Part shown: positions 1-9,963 of the stretch, piece by piece
Numbering within the stretch: the stretch's first letter is position 1
How the letters are laid out: every line of letters begins with the position of its first letter
Assembly (NCBI GenBank): GCA_016931185.1
Contig: JAFGFI010000314.1
Location: 1-54,776, forward strand
Length of the DNA stretch: 54,776 bases
Reading direction: 5' to 3'
Source: Anaerolineae bacterium
Lineage (GTDB): Bacteria; Chloroflexota; Anaerolineae; B4-G1; SLSP01
Program-made: the position numbers and the translations under genes
The notes under the pieces: generated by a model
What the model was told of the DNA's origin: nothing
Databases searched by the model: none
What the model saw: the letters and a program-made list of their open reading frames with translations, nothing else

Positions 1-114
1 GTCCCTTACACCGGCTAAATACGTGGGATGGACGCCGGTTTGCTGCATGATCAAGCCATTCTAAGCTTCCTGGAAGGTTAAAGTAGCTCAAATGCGATGG
101 CCTTACCCGATGGT

Positions 115-142
115 TTGCTCTCTTAGTCTTTTATGGTAAAAT
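115..142 (+). promoter_or_regulatory. Sigma-70-type promoter for rpsB operon
   Basis: TTGCTC (115-120) and TAAAAT (137-142) are separated by 16 bases, a good match to a housekeeping promoter. Transcription would begin near 149 and leave a leader of about 125 bases before the S2 start. The leader contains an imperfect hairpin (CCGGAC at 198-203 with GTCC-T-CGG at 213-220), which might serve S2 feedback control; that role is a guess. Nothing coding is seen in 1-274. Confidence 0.6.
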
Positions 143-274
143 CTCACATCGGGTTGTGACCTACATAACACACATAGCTGGACTGCAAGAGGGCGTGCCG
201 GACATAAAACCGGTCCTCGGAGGTATGAAGGCTATGGAGGCTTAAAACAAATGACTAGGAGGTTTGATAATTCG

Positions 275-1153
275 ATGGCTATTGTCACAATGAAACAACT
301 TTTGGAGACGGGGGTTCATTTTGGACACCGCACGCGGCGTTGGAATCCCAAGATGGCTCGCTATATTTATACCGAGCGAAATAATGTGCATATTATTGAC
401 TTGCAACAGACGGTGAAGGCGCTAGATCAAGCTTACGCGCTTGTGCGAGAAACAGTTGCTAATGGGAATACAGTTCTCTTCGTCGGAACGAAACGACAGT
501 CCCAGGAAAGTATTCGTCAAGAAGCGATACGCTGTCAAATGCCTTATGTGAACACACGTTGGTTGGGTGGGACGCTTACAAATTGGCGTACTATTAAACA
601 ACGGATCGATCACCTAAAGGATCTTGAAGCCCACCGTGAAGCCGGGGAATTTGAGCTGTTAACTAAAAAAGAAGCCCTGATGTTGACTCGTGAGATTGAG
701 AAATTGAATACTCGGCTGGGCGGACTCAAAAACATTAATAAGTTACCTGGTGTTATTTTTGTAATTGATGTCAAGAGTGAGGAAACAGCGATCAAAGAAG
801 CCGATCGTATGGGAATTCCCATTATTGCTGTGGTGGACACGAATTGTGATCCCGGTTTGATTGATCTGGTAATCCCCGGCAATGATGATGCGATTCGCGC
901 TATCCGGTTGATGACCGTCAAGATGGCGGACGCGGCATTAGAGGGGTTGGCTTTACGCAAAGAAGTACAACCGGAAGAGGAAGAGCTATATGCTGCCGAG
1001 GATGAGAAGTACTTAAGTGCAGAAACTCTGGCGCGTCTGCGCAAAATTCAATTCGAGGATGGCGCAGAGTACCTTGATGATGAAGATACCTTTGACGATA
1101 TTGATGACTACGAAGACGAAGAGGATTATGAGGAGGAGGAGGAGTATAAATAA
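275..1153 (+). CDS. rpsB: 30S ribosomal protein S2
   Basis: Small-subunit ribosomal protein S2, which binds 16S rRNA at the head-body junction of the 30S subunit. The protein begins [18 protein letters not shown] followed by RRWNPKM, the usual S2 start, and carries the S2 core through the [14 protein letters not shown] region. I chose the ATG at 275 over the in-frame ATG at 251 because AGGAGG lies at 257-262, and family members begin at this point. About 30 C-terminal residues are almost all Asp, Glu and Tyr; this acidic tail goes beyond the compact bacterial S2. It is first in a translation block with tsf, pyrH and frr, and tsf starts two bases after its stop. The identification is secure. 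Confidence 0.97.
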   Translation: MAIVTMKQLLETGVHFGHRTRRWNPKMARYIYTERNNVHIIDLQQTVKALDQAYALVRETVANGNTVLFVGTKRQSQESIRQEAIRCQMPYVNTRWLGGTLTNWRTIKQRIDHLKDLEAHREAGEFELLTKKEALMLTREIEKLNTRLGGLKNINKLPGVIFVIDVKSEETAIKEADRMGIPIIAVVDTNCDPGLIDLVIPGNDDAIRAIRLMTVKMADAALEGLALRKEVQPEEEELYAAEDEKYLSAETLARLRKIQFEDGAEYLDDEDTFDDIDDYEDEEDYEEEEEYK

Positions 1154-1155
1154 CT

Positions 1156-2510
<1,355 letters not shown>

Positions 2511-2544
2511 ATGAGCACTTCAATGTAAGTAGAAGGAGATAACA

Positions 2545-3102
2545 ATGATTAAGGACCTCATCCATGAAACGGAAGATCGTATGACAAAGACTGTAGAAGC
2601 GGTGGAGGAGGATCTCAGGAGTGTGCGCACGGGGCGTGCATCACCTGCTTTAGTAGAACGTGTAATGGTTGAATATTATGGTACTCCTACACCACTTAAA
2701 CAACTCGCCGTCATCTCCGCGCCGGAGCCACAACTCCTGCTCATTCGACCTTATGACCCTTCGTCTATCAGCACTATTGAGAAAGGTATTTTACAAGCAG
2801 ATTTGGGGTTTAATCCTGGCAATGATGGCCGGGTTATTCGGATTCCCATTCCTCGCTTGACGGAAGAGCGACGTCGTGATATGGTTAAGTTAGTCAAACG
2901 ACGTGTTGAAGAGGGCAAGGTCGCTTTGCGCAATATCCGTCGCGATACTTTGGAAGAGCTTCGTGAATACGAAGGTGAAAAGCTTATTTCTGAAGATGAT
3001 CTCAAGCGGGGTCAAGAAGAACTTCAAAAGGTCATTGACCATTTTTCTGAAAAAATAGATGAACTTGGAACGCGAAAAGAACAAGATATCATGGAAGTCT
3101 GA
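2545..3102 (+). CDS. frr: Ribosome recycling factor
   Basis: Ribosome recycling factor, which together with EF-G splits post-termination ribosomes. The 185-residue length is exactly that of the family. Characteristic segments are the VRTGRASPALVERV helix, the YYGTPTPLKQLA hinge, the IRIPIPRLTEERRRDMVK stretch and the C-terminal helix with the DELGTRKE ending. AAGGAGA lies just upstream of the ATG. It ends the translation block; the next gene, uppS, follows after about 180 AT-rich bases. Confidence 0.97.
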   Translation: MIKDLIHETEDRMTKTVEAVEEDLRSVRTGRASPALVERVMVEYYGTPTPLKQLAVISAPEPQLLLIRPYDPSSISTIEKGILQADLGFNPGNDGRVIRIPIPRLTEERRRDMVKLVKRRVEEGKVALRNIRRDTLEELREYEGEKLISEDDLKRGQEELQKVIDHFSEKIDELGTRKEQDIMEV

Positions 3103-3132
3103 TCCCTCAAATTCGGATACCAAATTTGCTTT

Positions 3133-3259
3133 ATACGTAATGCGTGATAGAACGTTATATAGCTACTGAAAATCGTGGTTTTACATGTATTTTTGGTTCT
3201 AAAACCCCGGTTTTCCTCGCGGCATCACATGATACGTTTGCATATCACGCATTATGTAT
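3133..3259. repeat. 127-bp inverted-repeat element between frr and uppS
   Basis: Arms 3133-3149 and 3243-3259 are inverted repeats of 17 bases with one mismatch (core TAATGCGTGATA and TATCACGCATTA). The interior contains a second palindrome, AAAACCCCGGTTTT. The layout resembles a MITE remnant, but no flanking target duplication is seen. TTGCAT (3238-3243) and TACACT (3260-3265), 16 bases apart, could provide a weak promoter for uppS within the right arm. Confidence 0.5.
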
Positions 3260-3279
3260 TACACTGTAGATAACAATAT

Positions 3280-3999
3280 ATGGAAACTTATTCACCTCTC
3301 CCCAAATATCCTACCCATGTAGGTATCATTATGGATGGTAATGGACGCTGGGCGCGTCAGCGTGGTTTACCACGTCTGGCAGGCCATCGCGCGGGAGTGG
3401 AAAATTTGCGCCGTGTGTTGCGGGCAGCAGTAGAATTGAATGTACCCATCTTGACTTTGTATGCTTTCTCAACTGAGAATTGGAGCCGTCCGATAGAAGA
3501 AGTGCGCGGTTTATTGCAGCTCTTGGATAATGCATTGAGTAAGGAAGTTGACGAAATGCATAAAAATGGTGTACAATTAAGGCACATTGGGAATTTAGAC
3601 CCATTATCTCCAAGCCTCCAGCAAAAAGTATTAGATGCAGTCAAATTAACACAACATAATCGCCGTTTAATTGCCAATATCGCATTTAATTATGGAGGGC
3701 GTCAGGAGATTGTAAGTGCTGTCCAAGCGATTATCCGTGATGGGTTGAAACCTGAGGACATCAACGAAACGGTTATTAGTAACTATCTATATACGGCAGA
3801 ACTCCCCGATCCCGAACTCATCATTCGTACAAGTGGGGAGCTACGTGTGAGTAATTTCTTAATCTGGCAAGGGGCTTACACGGAATACTATGTTTCTCCT
3901 GTTTATTGGCCCGATTTTGATAAAGATGAGTTCTATAGGGCATTGGTTTCTTTTAGTCAACGAGATCGGCGTTTTGGTGGCCTGCATAACCCATCTTGA
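3280..3999 (+). CDS. uppS: Isoprenyl (undecaprenyl) diphosphate synthase
   Basis: Cis-prenyltransferase that extends farnesyl diphosphate with isopentenyl units to make the C55 lipid carrier for cell-wall synthesis. The catalytic Asp motif GIIMDGNGRWA is near residue 16, followed by GHRAGVENLRR, the FSTENWSRP motif, and the C-terminal RTSGELRVSNFLIWQGAY with the YWPDF segment. Length 239 is typical. The usual RTSGEQRxSNF has Leu for Gln here. No clear Shine-Dalgarno precedes the ATG, so expression may come from a very short leader. Confidence 0.95.
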   Translation: METYSPLPKYPTHVGIIMDGNGRWARQRGLPRLAGHRAGVENLRRVLRAAVELNVPILTLYAFSTENWSRPIEEVRGLLQLLDNALSKEVDEMHKNGVQLRHIGNLDPLSPSLQQKVLDAVKLTQHNRRLIANIAFNYGGRQEIVSAVQAIIRDGLKPEDINETVISNYLYTAELPDPELIIRTSGELRVSNFLIWQGAYTEYYVSPVYWPDFDKDEFYRALVSFSQRDRRFGGLHNPS

Positions 4000-4207
4000 T
4001 TTATCGTTCGATTCGTGTGTATTATCGTGTCACGTATTGGATGTCCGTCACTTTTTCGCGTGGAAGACTACAAAAGCCTCAGCAGGCACTTGGTTGGCGA
4101 GTGGCGTCCGTTCAACAAGATGATTGATCTATCAGGTCACTCGTAAGACTTTTGTAGTCTGAGTTTGTCATACGAAACTTTGACACCCATCCTCACGTAT
4201 CTAAAGA
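4000..4207. repeat. Intergenic stretch with 12-bp inverted repeat
   Basis: The 423 bases between uppS and cdsA contain no gene. AGACTACAAAAG (4065-4076) and its exact reverse complement CTTTTGTAGTCT (4149-4160) enclose 72 bases. This looks like the ends of a small non-autonomous element or a long-range stem-loop. No target duplication is evident. The rest is AT-rich, with a candidate promoter at 4208-4237. Confidence 0.5.
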
Positions 4208-4237
4208 TTGGTTAAAATTTATCTTTTATGCTAGTAT
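4208..4237 (+). promoter_or_regulatory. Candidate promoter for cdsA
   Basis: TTGGTT (4208-4213) and TAGTAT (4232-4237) are 18 bases apart, and TG one base before the -10 box makes it an extended -10. It would give a leader of about 180 bases before cdsA. It is one of several AT-rich possibilities in this stretch. Confidence 0.4.
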
Positions 4238-4422
4238 AGACCTATTATCTCTTCAGACAATGACGTATTAGTGGTTTTGTAGAAGTTTGTGTGGTGTAAG
4301 GTTTTGTTGGTCAGTTTATTTATTTTTATCTTTTTGGTTTAGGAACATTCCACGTGTTTGGGGCACCCCATGGTTAGTGCTACATATTATTTGTTTATAG
4401 CAATTAAGGAACATCGTTATTG

Positions 4423-5244
4423 ATGAAGGTCAGAGTTATTAGCTCTGTCATTTTGTTACCTGTTGTTGTTACCGCTATTATAGCCGGCCAATGGTTTTTT
4501 ATACTGTTGGTTCTTATAGCGACTTCAGTAGCCGCTATAGAATACACACAAATGCTGCGGCGAAAGGGATATCATTTGGCCTTACCCTTAATTATAGCTA
4601 TGATTTTGCTAGGGTTGGCTGAGGCGGTGTGGAATCAACAATGGTTAATGCCCGGCATTGCTGTACTGACCTTGCTAATTTCGGCCTGGGTGCTCTACTG
4701 TCGTGAAAAAGTTCCTTCTATGGATGCACCCACGGCACATTGGGCGCTTACATTGGCCGGAGGACTGTATCTGGGAATCGGTGGAGCCTATCTATTAAAA
4801 TTACGTTTTCTTGATGATGGGCTTTGGTGGACGCTCACCGCGCTACCGGTGATTTGGATTGCAGATTCTGGTGCCTATTTTATCGGTCGCCGGTGGGGAA
4901 TCCATAAAATGGCGCCCACGATCAGTCCCAACAAAAGTTGGGAAGGATACGTTGGGGAACTGGTGAGTGGATCTGTATCAGGTTGGCTTGCGGGCATGTT
5001 ATGGCCTGCATGGGTAGGCCATCCTATTGCAGGGTTAAATGCTACAACAGGGTTACTTTTGGGGGTACTGTTAGCATTATTAACACCCCTGGGTGATTTT
5101 TTTGTCTCTATGATTAAACGTGAAGCCGGTGTCAAGGATACTGGCAACCTTATCCCAGGTCACGGGGGTGTATTTGATCGTATGGACAGCCTGTTATGGG
5201 CTGGTATTGTTACCTGGATGTTTGTAAAAATATTGCAGATTTAG
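4423..5244 (+). CDS. cdsA: Phosphatidate cytidylyltransferase
   Basis: Integral membrane CDP-diacylglycerol synthase: CTP plus phosphatidate gives CDP-diacylglycerol, the branch point of phospholipid synthesis. There are about seven hydrophobic segments. The C-terminal signature MIKREAGVKDTGNLIPGHGG followed by VFDRMDSL is intact. The start is either ATG 4423 (AAGGA 12 bases upstream) or the TTG directly before it at 4420, which has better spacing; they differ by one residue. uppS-cdsA adjacency is common in bacteria; dxr and rseP, which often follow, are absent, and rho comes next. Confidence 0.95.
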   Translation: MKVRVISSVILLPVVVTAIIAGQWFFILLVLIATSVAAIEYTQMLRRKGYHLALPLIIAMILLGLAEAVWNQQWLMPGIAVLTLLISAWVLYCREKVPSMDAPTAHWALTLAGGLYLGIGGAYLLKLRFLDDGLWWTLTALPVIWIADSGAYFIGRRWGIHKMAPTISPNKSWEGYVGELVSGSVSGWLAGMLWPAWVGHPIAGLNATTGLLLGVLLALLTPLGDFFVSMIKREAGVKDTGNLIPGHGGVFDRMDSLLWAGIVTWMFVKILQI

Positions 5245-5349
5245 AATATCTAGCGCGTGAAATTTTCGTCCGTGTTGGAAATTTATTCTCGCTAAATCCC
5301 GATTACTCAACCTCGAATGGCACTTATCGTGCAAATTAAGGAGGCTACT

Positions 5350-6978
5350 ATGAACTTAGAAAATATTTCGCTATCTGATGAACCCATCGAAGATTCATTG
5401 TCGGTCGAGACAAATGAGATATTGACGGATTCCGTTCAGCCAATTGCAACAACCTCTTCTGAACAAGAAATGATACCGGAGAATTTGTCAAATTCTATGA
5501 CGGCTGACATTGCCGAAGCGATCCCGGAGGAGGTATTTGAAGTAGAGGAGATACCCCTGGAAGTGGAAGCTGAGGAAGTGGAGACAATTTTAGAGGATAT
5601 TGAGCAGGAAATAGATCAGGTCGAAGCAGAGCAGGAGCCAAAGACAGGTGATATGGTTATCCCTCGAGGTGGAGAAGCTGATATTCTGAAAAGAATGGAT
5701 ATGAATTCCCTGGAGCAGATGCGTCTGGCCGAGCTTCGTGATCTGGCCCGTCAATATAACGTTTCTGGCTACAGCCGGCTGAAAAAAGAGGACTTGATTT
5801 TGTTGTTACTGAAAGTCAAGGCTGAACGCGAGGGATTCAGTTTTGGTGGAGGAATTCTGGAGATCACCAACGAAGGAATTGGTTTTTTGCGTTCTTCGCG
5901 CTATTTGCCAGGACCCCAAGATGTCTACGTCTCACAAAGCCAGATTCGACGCTTTGGGCTACGCACCGGCGATATGGTGGCCGGTCAGGTGCGCCCACCT
6001 AAAGACACTGAAAAATATCGTAGCCTGTTGCGGATTGAGGCTGTCAATGGGATGGATCCCGAAATTGCCAAACGACGGCCACAATTTTCACAGATGACGC
6101 CTATTTTCCCCGAACAACGTTTTAATTTGATTACCGATCCCCGTAATATGACCCAACGTTTACTGGAATTGGTCTCTCCTATTGGCTTGGGACAACGTGG
6201 TATCATCGTCTCTCCTCCTAAAGCAGGTAAAACGACAGTACTCAAAAAGATCGCTAATGGCATATCCGAGAATCATCCAGACGTTCATCTAATGGTACTT
6301 CTTATCGGCGAGCGGCCGGAAGAGGTCACCGATATGGATCGTTCTGTAGATGCAGAGGTGATCAGTTCTACCTTCGATGAGCCGGTAACCCATCAAGCGC
6401 AAGTGGCCGAGATGGCCCTGGAACGTGCCAGACGCCTGGTTGAAATAGGCCGGGATGTCGTCATTTTGATGGATAGCTTGACCCGGTTGACCCGTGCCTA
6501 TAACCTGGTGGTACAACCGAGCGGACGTACACTTTCAGGGGGGCTTGATCCGGCAGCCCTCTACCCGCCCAAGAAATTTTTCGGCGCGGCCCGCAACATT
6601 GAGGAAGGGGGAAGCTTAACCATGCTTGCAACCTGTCTCATTGATACCGGTAGTCGAATGGATGATATGATCTACGAGGAATTTAAGGGAACCGGCAATA
6701 TGGAACTGCATCTAAACCGCAAATTGCAAGAACGACGTATTTTCCCCGCGTTCGATATTATGCGTTCTGGTACTCGCCGCGAGGAGTTGCTACTGGATGC
6801 GGATACATTGCGCAAAGTGTGGTTGATGCGCCGGATGCTCTCTCAGATGATGGCGGGGACACCTACCACACCGGGCTATGATATTACGGCCGCGACCGAG
6901 GCCTTGCTCCAGCAAATGCACAAGACCCGGACTAATTACGAATTCCTGGATCGGTTGACGCGCGAACTGACCAAATAA
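5350..6978 (+). CDS. rho: Transcription termination factor Rho
   Basis: Hexameric RNA-dependent ATPase that terminates transcription. The order is an acidic, low-complexity N-terminal extension (residues 1 to about 112, rich in Glu and Asp), a Rho_N helical domain (about 118-155, [15 protein letters not shown]), a cold-shock-type RNA-binding domain (about 170-235), and the RecA-type motor. The motor has Walker A PPKAGKTT near 289, Walker [11 protein letters not shown], and R-loop [12 protein letters not shown]. The ATG at 5350 is chosen because AAGGAGG ends five bases upstream; the upstream ATG at 5317 has none. At 542 residues it is longer than the roughly 420 of E. coli, all due to the N-terminal acidic region. 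Confidence 0.97.
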   Translation: MNLENISLSDEPIEDSLSVETNEILTDSVQPIATTSSEQEMIPENLSNSMTADIAEAIPEEVFEVEEIPLEVEAEEVETILEDIEQEIDQVEAEQEPKTGDMVIPRGGEADILKRMDMNSLEQMRLAELRDLARQYNVSGYSRLKKEDLILLLLKVKAEREGFSFGGGILEITNEGIGFLRSSRYLPGPQDVYVSQSQIRRFGLRTGDMVAGQVRPPKDTEKYRSLLRIEAVNGMDPEIAKRRPQFSQMTPIFPEQRFNLITDPRNMTQRLLELVSPIGLGQRGIIVSPPKAGKTTVLKKIANGISENHPDVHLMVLLIGERPEEVTDMDRSVDAEVISSTFDEPVTHQAQVAEMALERARRLVEIGRDVVILMDSLTRLTRAYNLVVQPSGRTLSGGLDPAALYPPKKFFGAARNIEEGGSLTMLATCLIDTGSRMDDMIYEEFKGTGNMELHLNRKLQERRIFPAFDIMRSGTRREELLLDADTLRKVWLMRRMLSQMMAGTPTTPGYDITAATEALLQQMHKTRTNYEFLDRLTRELTK

Positions 6979-6984
6979 CACACG

Positions 6985-8172
6985 TTGGAACACCATTACG
7001 TCTTAGACGCCCGCACAGCAACCCCGCATTTTCCGGGAATTGGTCGCTATGTGAGCAATCTGGCGCGCGCACTCATTCCACAACTTGCGCCCACTGAGTG
7101 GCTAACGTTGCTGTATAACCCGGCTCATACTTTGAGCGTGCCGGAGCATAACCGTGTGAGGTTATTACCGGTGGCTGCATCTCCCTTTTCGTTGAAACAA
7201 CAATGGATCGTCCCTCGCCTGTTACGAGAATTGAAGGCCGGTCTCTATCATAGTGCTTATTACCTAATGCCCTATTATCCTGGTGTGCCTACGGTGTTGA
7301 CACTCTACGATGTGACTCCCATCCAGTTTCCGGAACATAGTACCCGGCGCGCGCGTTGGTTTTTTCGCTGCGTAACGCTATTAGCGTTACGCGCTGCATA
7401 TCATAGCCTCGTGATCTCTAAGGCCACGCAACAGGATTTTGCGGCTTACTTTCACGTTCCAGCGGAACGACTAACAGCCATTCCCCTGGCTGCCGATCCT
7501 GTTTTTCATCTACAATCCCCGGAAATGACCACAAAAGTCCGCGCGAAGTATAATCTACCAGAGCATTTTATCCTCTATCTAGGCAGTAATAAACCTCACA
7601 AAAACTTGGTGCGGTTGGTAGAAGCAATGGCGAAAGTTTGGGAGAATGGCGAGCGTAGAGAATGGAGGAGCGGCGAGAAGGCATCAGCAGAGCGCGTAAA
7701 TCCAGAACTCCGAATTCAAAACCTGAAATCAGACATTCCGTTAGTTATTGCCGGTGCGTGGTATGAAGCGTTTCCTGAAGCGCGCTTGCGGGCAGATGTA
7801 TTGGAGATAGGAAAACGGGTGCGTTGGCTTGGCCCCGTGCCGGGGGCAGACTTGCCCGCGCTCTATGCAGCGGCGAGTTTGTTTGTATTCCCCAGTCTTT
7901 ACGAAGGTTTTGGGTTGCCGGTGATCGAGGCAATGGCGTGCGGAACGCCGGTCGCGTGTGCAGAGACCTCATCATTGCCGGAAGTGGCCGGGGATGCCGC
8001 GCTTCTCTTCGATCCAACGGATGTGGATGCCATCGCGGCTGCTTTGCATGTTATCATCACAGATGTTTCCCTGCGGGCTGATTTGCGCGCGCGTGGATTA
8101 CAACAGGCTGCGCAGTTTTCATGGGAGCGCACTGCGCGAGAAACCCTCGATGTTTATCGTGCCGTAAAATAA
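6985..8172 (+). CDS. GT4-family glycosyltransferase
   Basis: Retaining GT-B fold glycosyltransferase, probably cytoplasmic and using a nucleotide sugar for cell-surface polysaccharide or glycolipid. The N terminus reads VLDARTATPHFPGIGRYVSN, the start typical of this group. The donor-binding C-terminal half has LGSNKPHKNL and the EGFGLPVIEAMACGTPV signature. The only start compatible with this N terminus is TTG at 6985, seven bases after rho stops, with no clear ribosome site. Residues about 219-250 are an insert (ENGERREWRSGEKAS and on) between two core strands, encoded by the kind of 'gagaatggcgagcg' word repeat seen between genes here. Acceptor and donor are unknown. Confidence 0.85.
   Translation: MEHHYVLDARTATPHFPGIGRYVSNLARALIPQLAPTEWLTLLYNPAHTLSVPEHNRVRLLPVAASPFSLKQQWIVPRLLRELKAGLYHSAYYLMPYYPGVPTVLTLYDVTPIQFPEHSTRRARWFFRCVTLLALRAAYHSLVISKATQQDFAAYFHVPAERLTAIPLAADPVFHLQSPEMTTKVRAKYNLPEHFILYLGSNKPHKNLVRLVEAMAKVWENGERREWRSGEKASAERVNPELRIQNLKSDIPLVIAGAWYEAFPEARLRADVLEIGKRVRWLGPVPGADLPALYAAASLFVFPSLYEGFGLPVIEAMACGTPVACAETSSLPEVAGDAALLFDPTDVDAIAAALHVIITDVSLRADLRARGLQQAAQFSWERTARETLDVYRAVK
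7641..7735 (+). repeat. Word-repeat insertion inside a glycosyltransferase gene
   Basis: This stretch is built of near-repeats of gagaatggcgagcg and aatccagaactccgaattc, unlike the surrounding codon use. It adds about 31 hydrophilic residues at a loop in the GT-B fold without breaking the frame. It resembles the intergenic words at 51308-51420 and 11070-11105. Confidence 0.5.
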
Positions 8173-8194
8173 GAGTTTTGGGAAGGAAATGAGT

Positions 8195-9280
8195 ATGAAA
8201 ATTCTCCATATCTACAAAGACTATTTCCCTGTATTGGGGGGGATCGAAAACTACATTAAAATTTTGGCTGAAGCTCATGTCGCGGCAGGGCATCAAGTCA
8301 TTGCCCTGGTGTGCGATCCCGATCCCAAGACAAAGGTCACGGATATGAATGGGGTCAAGGTCATCAAATCCGCGCGACTGGCTACAATTGCCTCAATGCC
8401 AATCAGTTTTGCGCAAATGACCCATGCAATGCGCCTAAACCCCGACGTGGTACATGTCCACTCACCTTATCCCCTGGGAGAAATGGCAGCCTGGGTATTG
8501 AAAGCACGTAAGCCCCTGGTTCTCACCTATCACTCTGATGTGGTCCGGCAACAAGGATGGCTTAAGCTTTATGCCCCGATTCTGGCACGCGTGCTCAAAC
8601 GCGCAAATCGTATTATTGCCACCAGTCCCCCTTATATTGAAAGTTCAGTCTGGCTCAATCCGTTACGTGATAAATGTACTGTGGTGCCATTAGGCGTGGA
8701 CCACGTGCGGTTTCAGCCCCCGGTACATCCTTTTGACGGGCCGCCTACTCTGCTTTTTGTAGGGCGATTACGCTATTATAAAGGTTTGGATACGTTGCTC
8801 AATGCGCTGGTAGAACTCCCCGATGTGCATCTCAATGTGGTGGGTGATGGTCCGCTGCGTAAGGAATGGGAAAAAATGACCGAGGATTTAGATATCACCA
8901 TGCGGGTTCATTTCCTGGGAGAACTGGAAGATGCCGCGCTTCCGGCGCAGTATCACAAAGCACATCTGTTTGTCCTGCCTGCAAACGCGCGTTCTGAGGC
9001 GTTTGGAATGGTCCTATTGGAAGCGATGGCCTCTGGATTACCTTGTGTCAGCACTGAATTGGGAACAGGGACTTCATGGGTGGTACAGGATAGTGTCACC
9101 GGGCGTGTTGTGCCTCCTCAAAATCCATCTAGGATGGCAACGGCTATTCGCGAGCTGTTGTCTGATCGCGCACAATTGCAGATGATGGGAAAAGCAGCGC
9201 GCGCGCGTGTGGAGACGGAGTTTACCCATGAACTCATGGTGGAACGGGTGATGGAAGTCTACCGCAGTGTTGTGGTGTGA
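8195..9280 (+). CDS. GT4-family glycosyltransferase (second copy)
   Basis: GT-B fold glycosyltransferase, 361 residues. The N-terminal half starts MKILHIYKDYFPVLGGIE, the usual acceptor-side opening of GT4 enzymes, and has VVHVHSPYPLGE. The C-terminal half has FVGRLRYYKGLDTLL and the SEAFGMVLLEAMASGLP donor-binding motif. GGAAGG (8181-8186) is eight bases from the ATG at 8195, which I prefer to the ATG at 8189 only two bases away. It follows the first glycosyltransferase by 22 bases and likely acts in the same glycan pathway. The sugar specificity cannot be read. Confidence 0.87.
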   Translation: MKILHIYKDYFPVLGGIENYIKILAEAHVAAGHQVIALVCDPDPKTKVTDMNGVKVIKSARLATIASMPISFAQMTHAMRLNPDVVHVHSPYPLGEMAAWVLKARKPLVLTYHSDVVRQQGWLKLYAPILARVLKRANRIIATSPPYIESSVWLNPLRDKCTVVPLGVDHVRFQPPVHPFDGPPTLLFVGRLRYYKGLDTLLNALVELPDVHLNVVGDGPLRKEWEKMTEDLDITMRVHFLGELEDAALPAQYHKAHLFVLPANARSEAFGMVLLEAMASGLPCVSTELGTGTSWVVQDSVTGRVVPPQNPSRMATAIRELLSDRAQLQMMGKAARARVETEFTHELMVERVMEVYRSVVV

Positions 9281-9316
9281 GTTAGCAGTAATTCCCTGTT
9301 AAAGAAATGTTCTTTT

Positions 9317-9355
9317 GAAACGTAAAACGTAAGTAAAATTTACGTTTTACGTTTC
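9317..9355. terminator. 16-bp perfect hairpin between convergent genes
   Basis: GAAACGTAAAACGTAA (9317-9332) and TTACGTTTTACGTTTC (9340-9355) pair perfectly around a 7-base loop. It lies between the end of the glycosyltransferase (+) and the end of the PDZ gene (-), so it may stop transcripts from both sides. It is composed of the 'gaaacgt' word that recurs at 18317-18377 and 36962-36991. Confidence 0.6.
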
Positions 9356-9399
9356 ACGAACATCGTGCAAAACAACGATTCAGGGAAGATAGTTATTGC

Positions 9400-9963
9400 C
9401 TATCCGTCGTTGGGTAACGTGCGGAAGGGATCTTCCTCTGGCCAGGCGGGAAGTATTGGCTCCAGAGGCCGTTCTCCTAAGACGACATGTACCTTTTCCT
9501 CTTCTCCGTTGCGCAGGATTGTCAGCGTAATCTTATCTCCGATTTCATAATTTAAGATAATCATTTGCAGTGGGTTGCTTTCTGTCACCTGTTGCCCATC
9601 CACTGCGGTGACAATATCCCCCACACGTAAACGCGCGGCTTCGGCGGGACTGTCATCGACAATTTCGGTGATTTGCGCGCCCTCATCCGTCATAAAAAAG
9701 ACAACGCCTAACCACGGCAACCCACTTTCCAGGAACGGGATTTCAATTTCAGGCTCTATCGAAGGGATGGGAATGTTGGGGGTTGGAGGAGTGATCTCAT
9801 AAGAGGGCATTTCGCCGGGCGTATCAAACATAGGCGCGGCTTGCTTTCCTATTGAATATCCCACCATTCCACCTACCCACGCGCTCACACAACATATCAT
9901 CATCAACAACAGAATCCCGCCACAGCCAATGGCTATCCACTTCCAACGATTTTCTTCGTTCAT
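9400..9963 (-). CDS. Membrane-anchored PDZ-domain protein
   Basis: 187 residues. A hydrophobic segment (about 8-38) with a Cys-Gly-rich start anchors the protein, followed by a Pro-rich spacer and one PDZ domain (about 85-170: WLGVVFFMTDEGAQITEIV, then SPAEAARLRVGDIVTAVDGQ). No protease domain is fused, so it may be an adaptor or substrate sensor outside the membrane. Its ATG overlaps the stop of the PLD gene by four bases (ATGA), which makes it the last gene of the four-gene HerA operon. Its partner is unknown. Confidence 0.75.
   Translation of the reverse strand: MNEENRWKWIAIGCGGILLLMMICCVSAWVGGMVGYSIGKQAAPMFDTPGEMPSYEITPPTPNIPIPSIEPEIEIPFLESGLPWLGVVFFMTDEGAQITEIVDDSPAEAARLRVGDIVTAVDGQQVTESNPLQMIILNYEIGDKITLTILRNGEEEKVHVVLGERPLEPILPAWPEEDPFRTLPNDG

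Noticed and set aside
610..1044. 144-residue minus-strand frame opposite rpsB
   Set aside because: It lies wholly inside the S2 gene, with no ribosome site and no recognisable protein features.
7641..7735. Frameshift or assembly error in the first glycosyltransferase
   Set aside because: The frame is open through the insert and the conserved motifs on both sides remain in phase, so an in-frame insertion explains it better.
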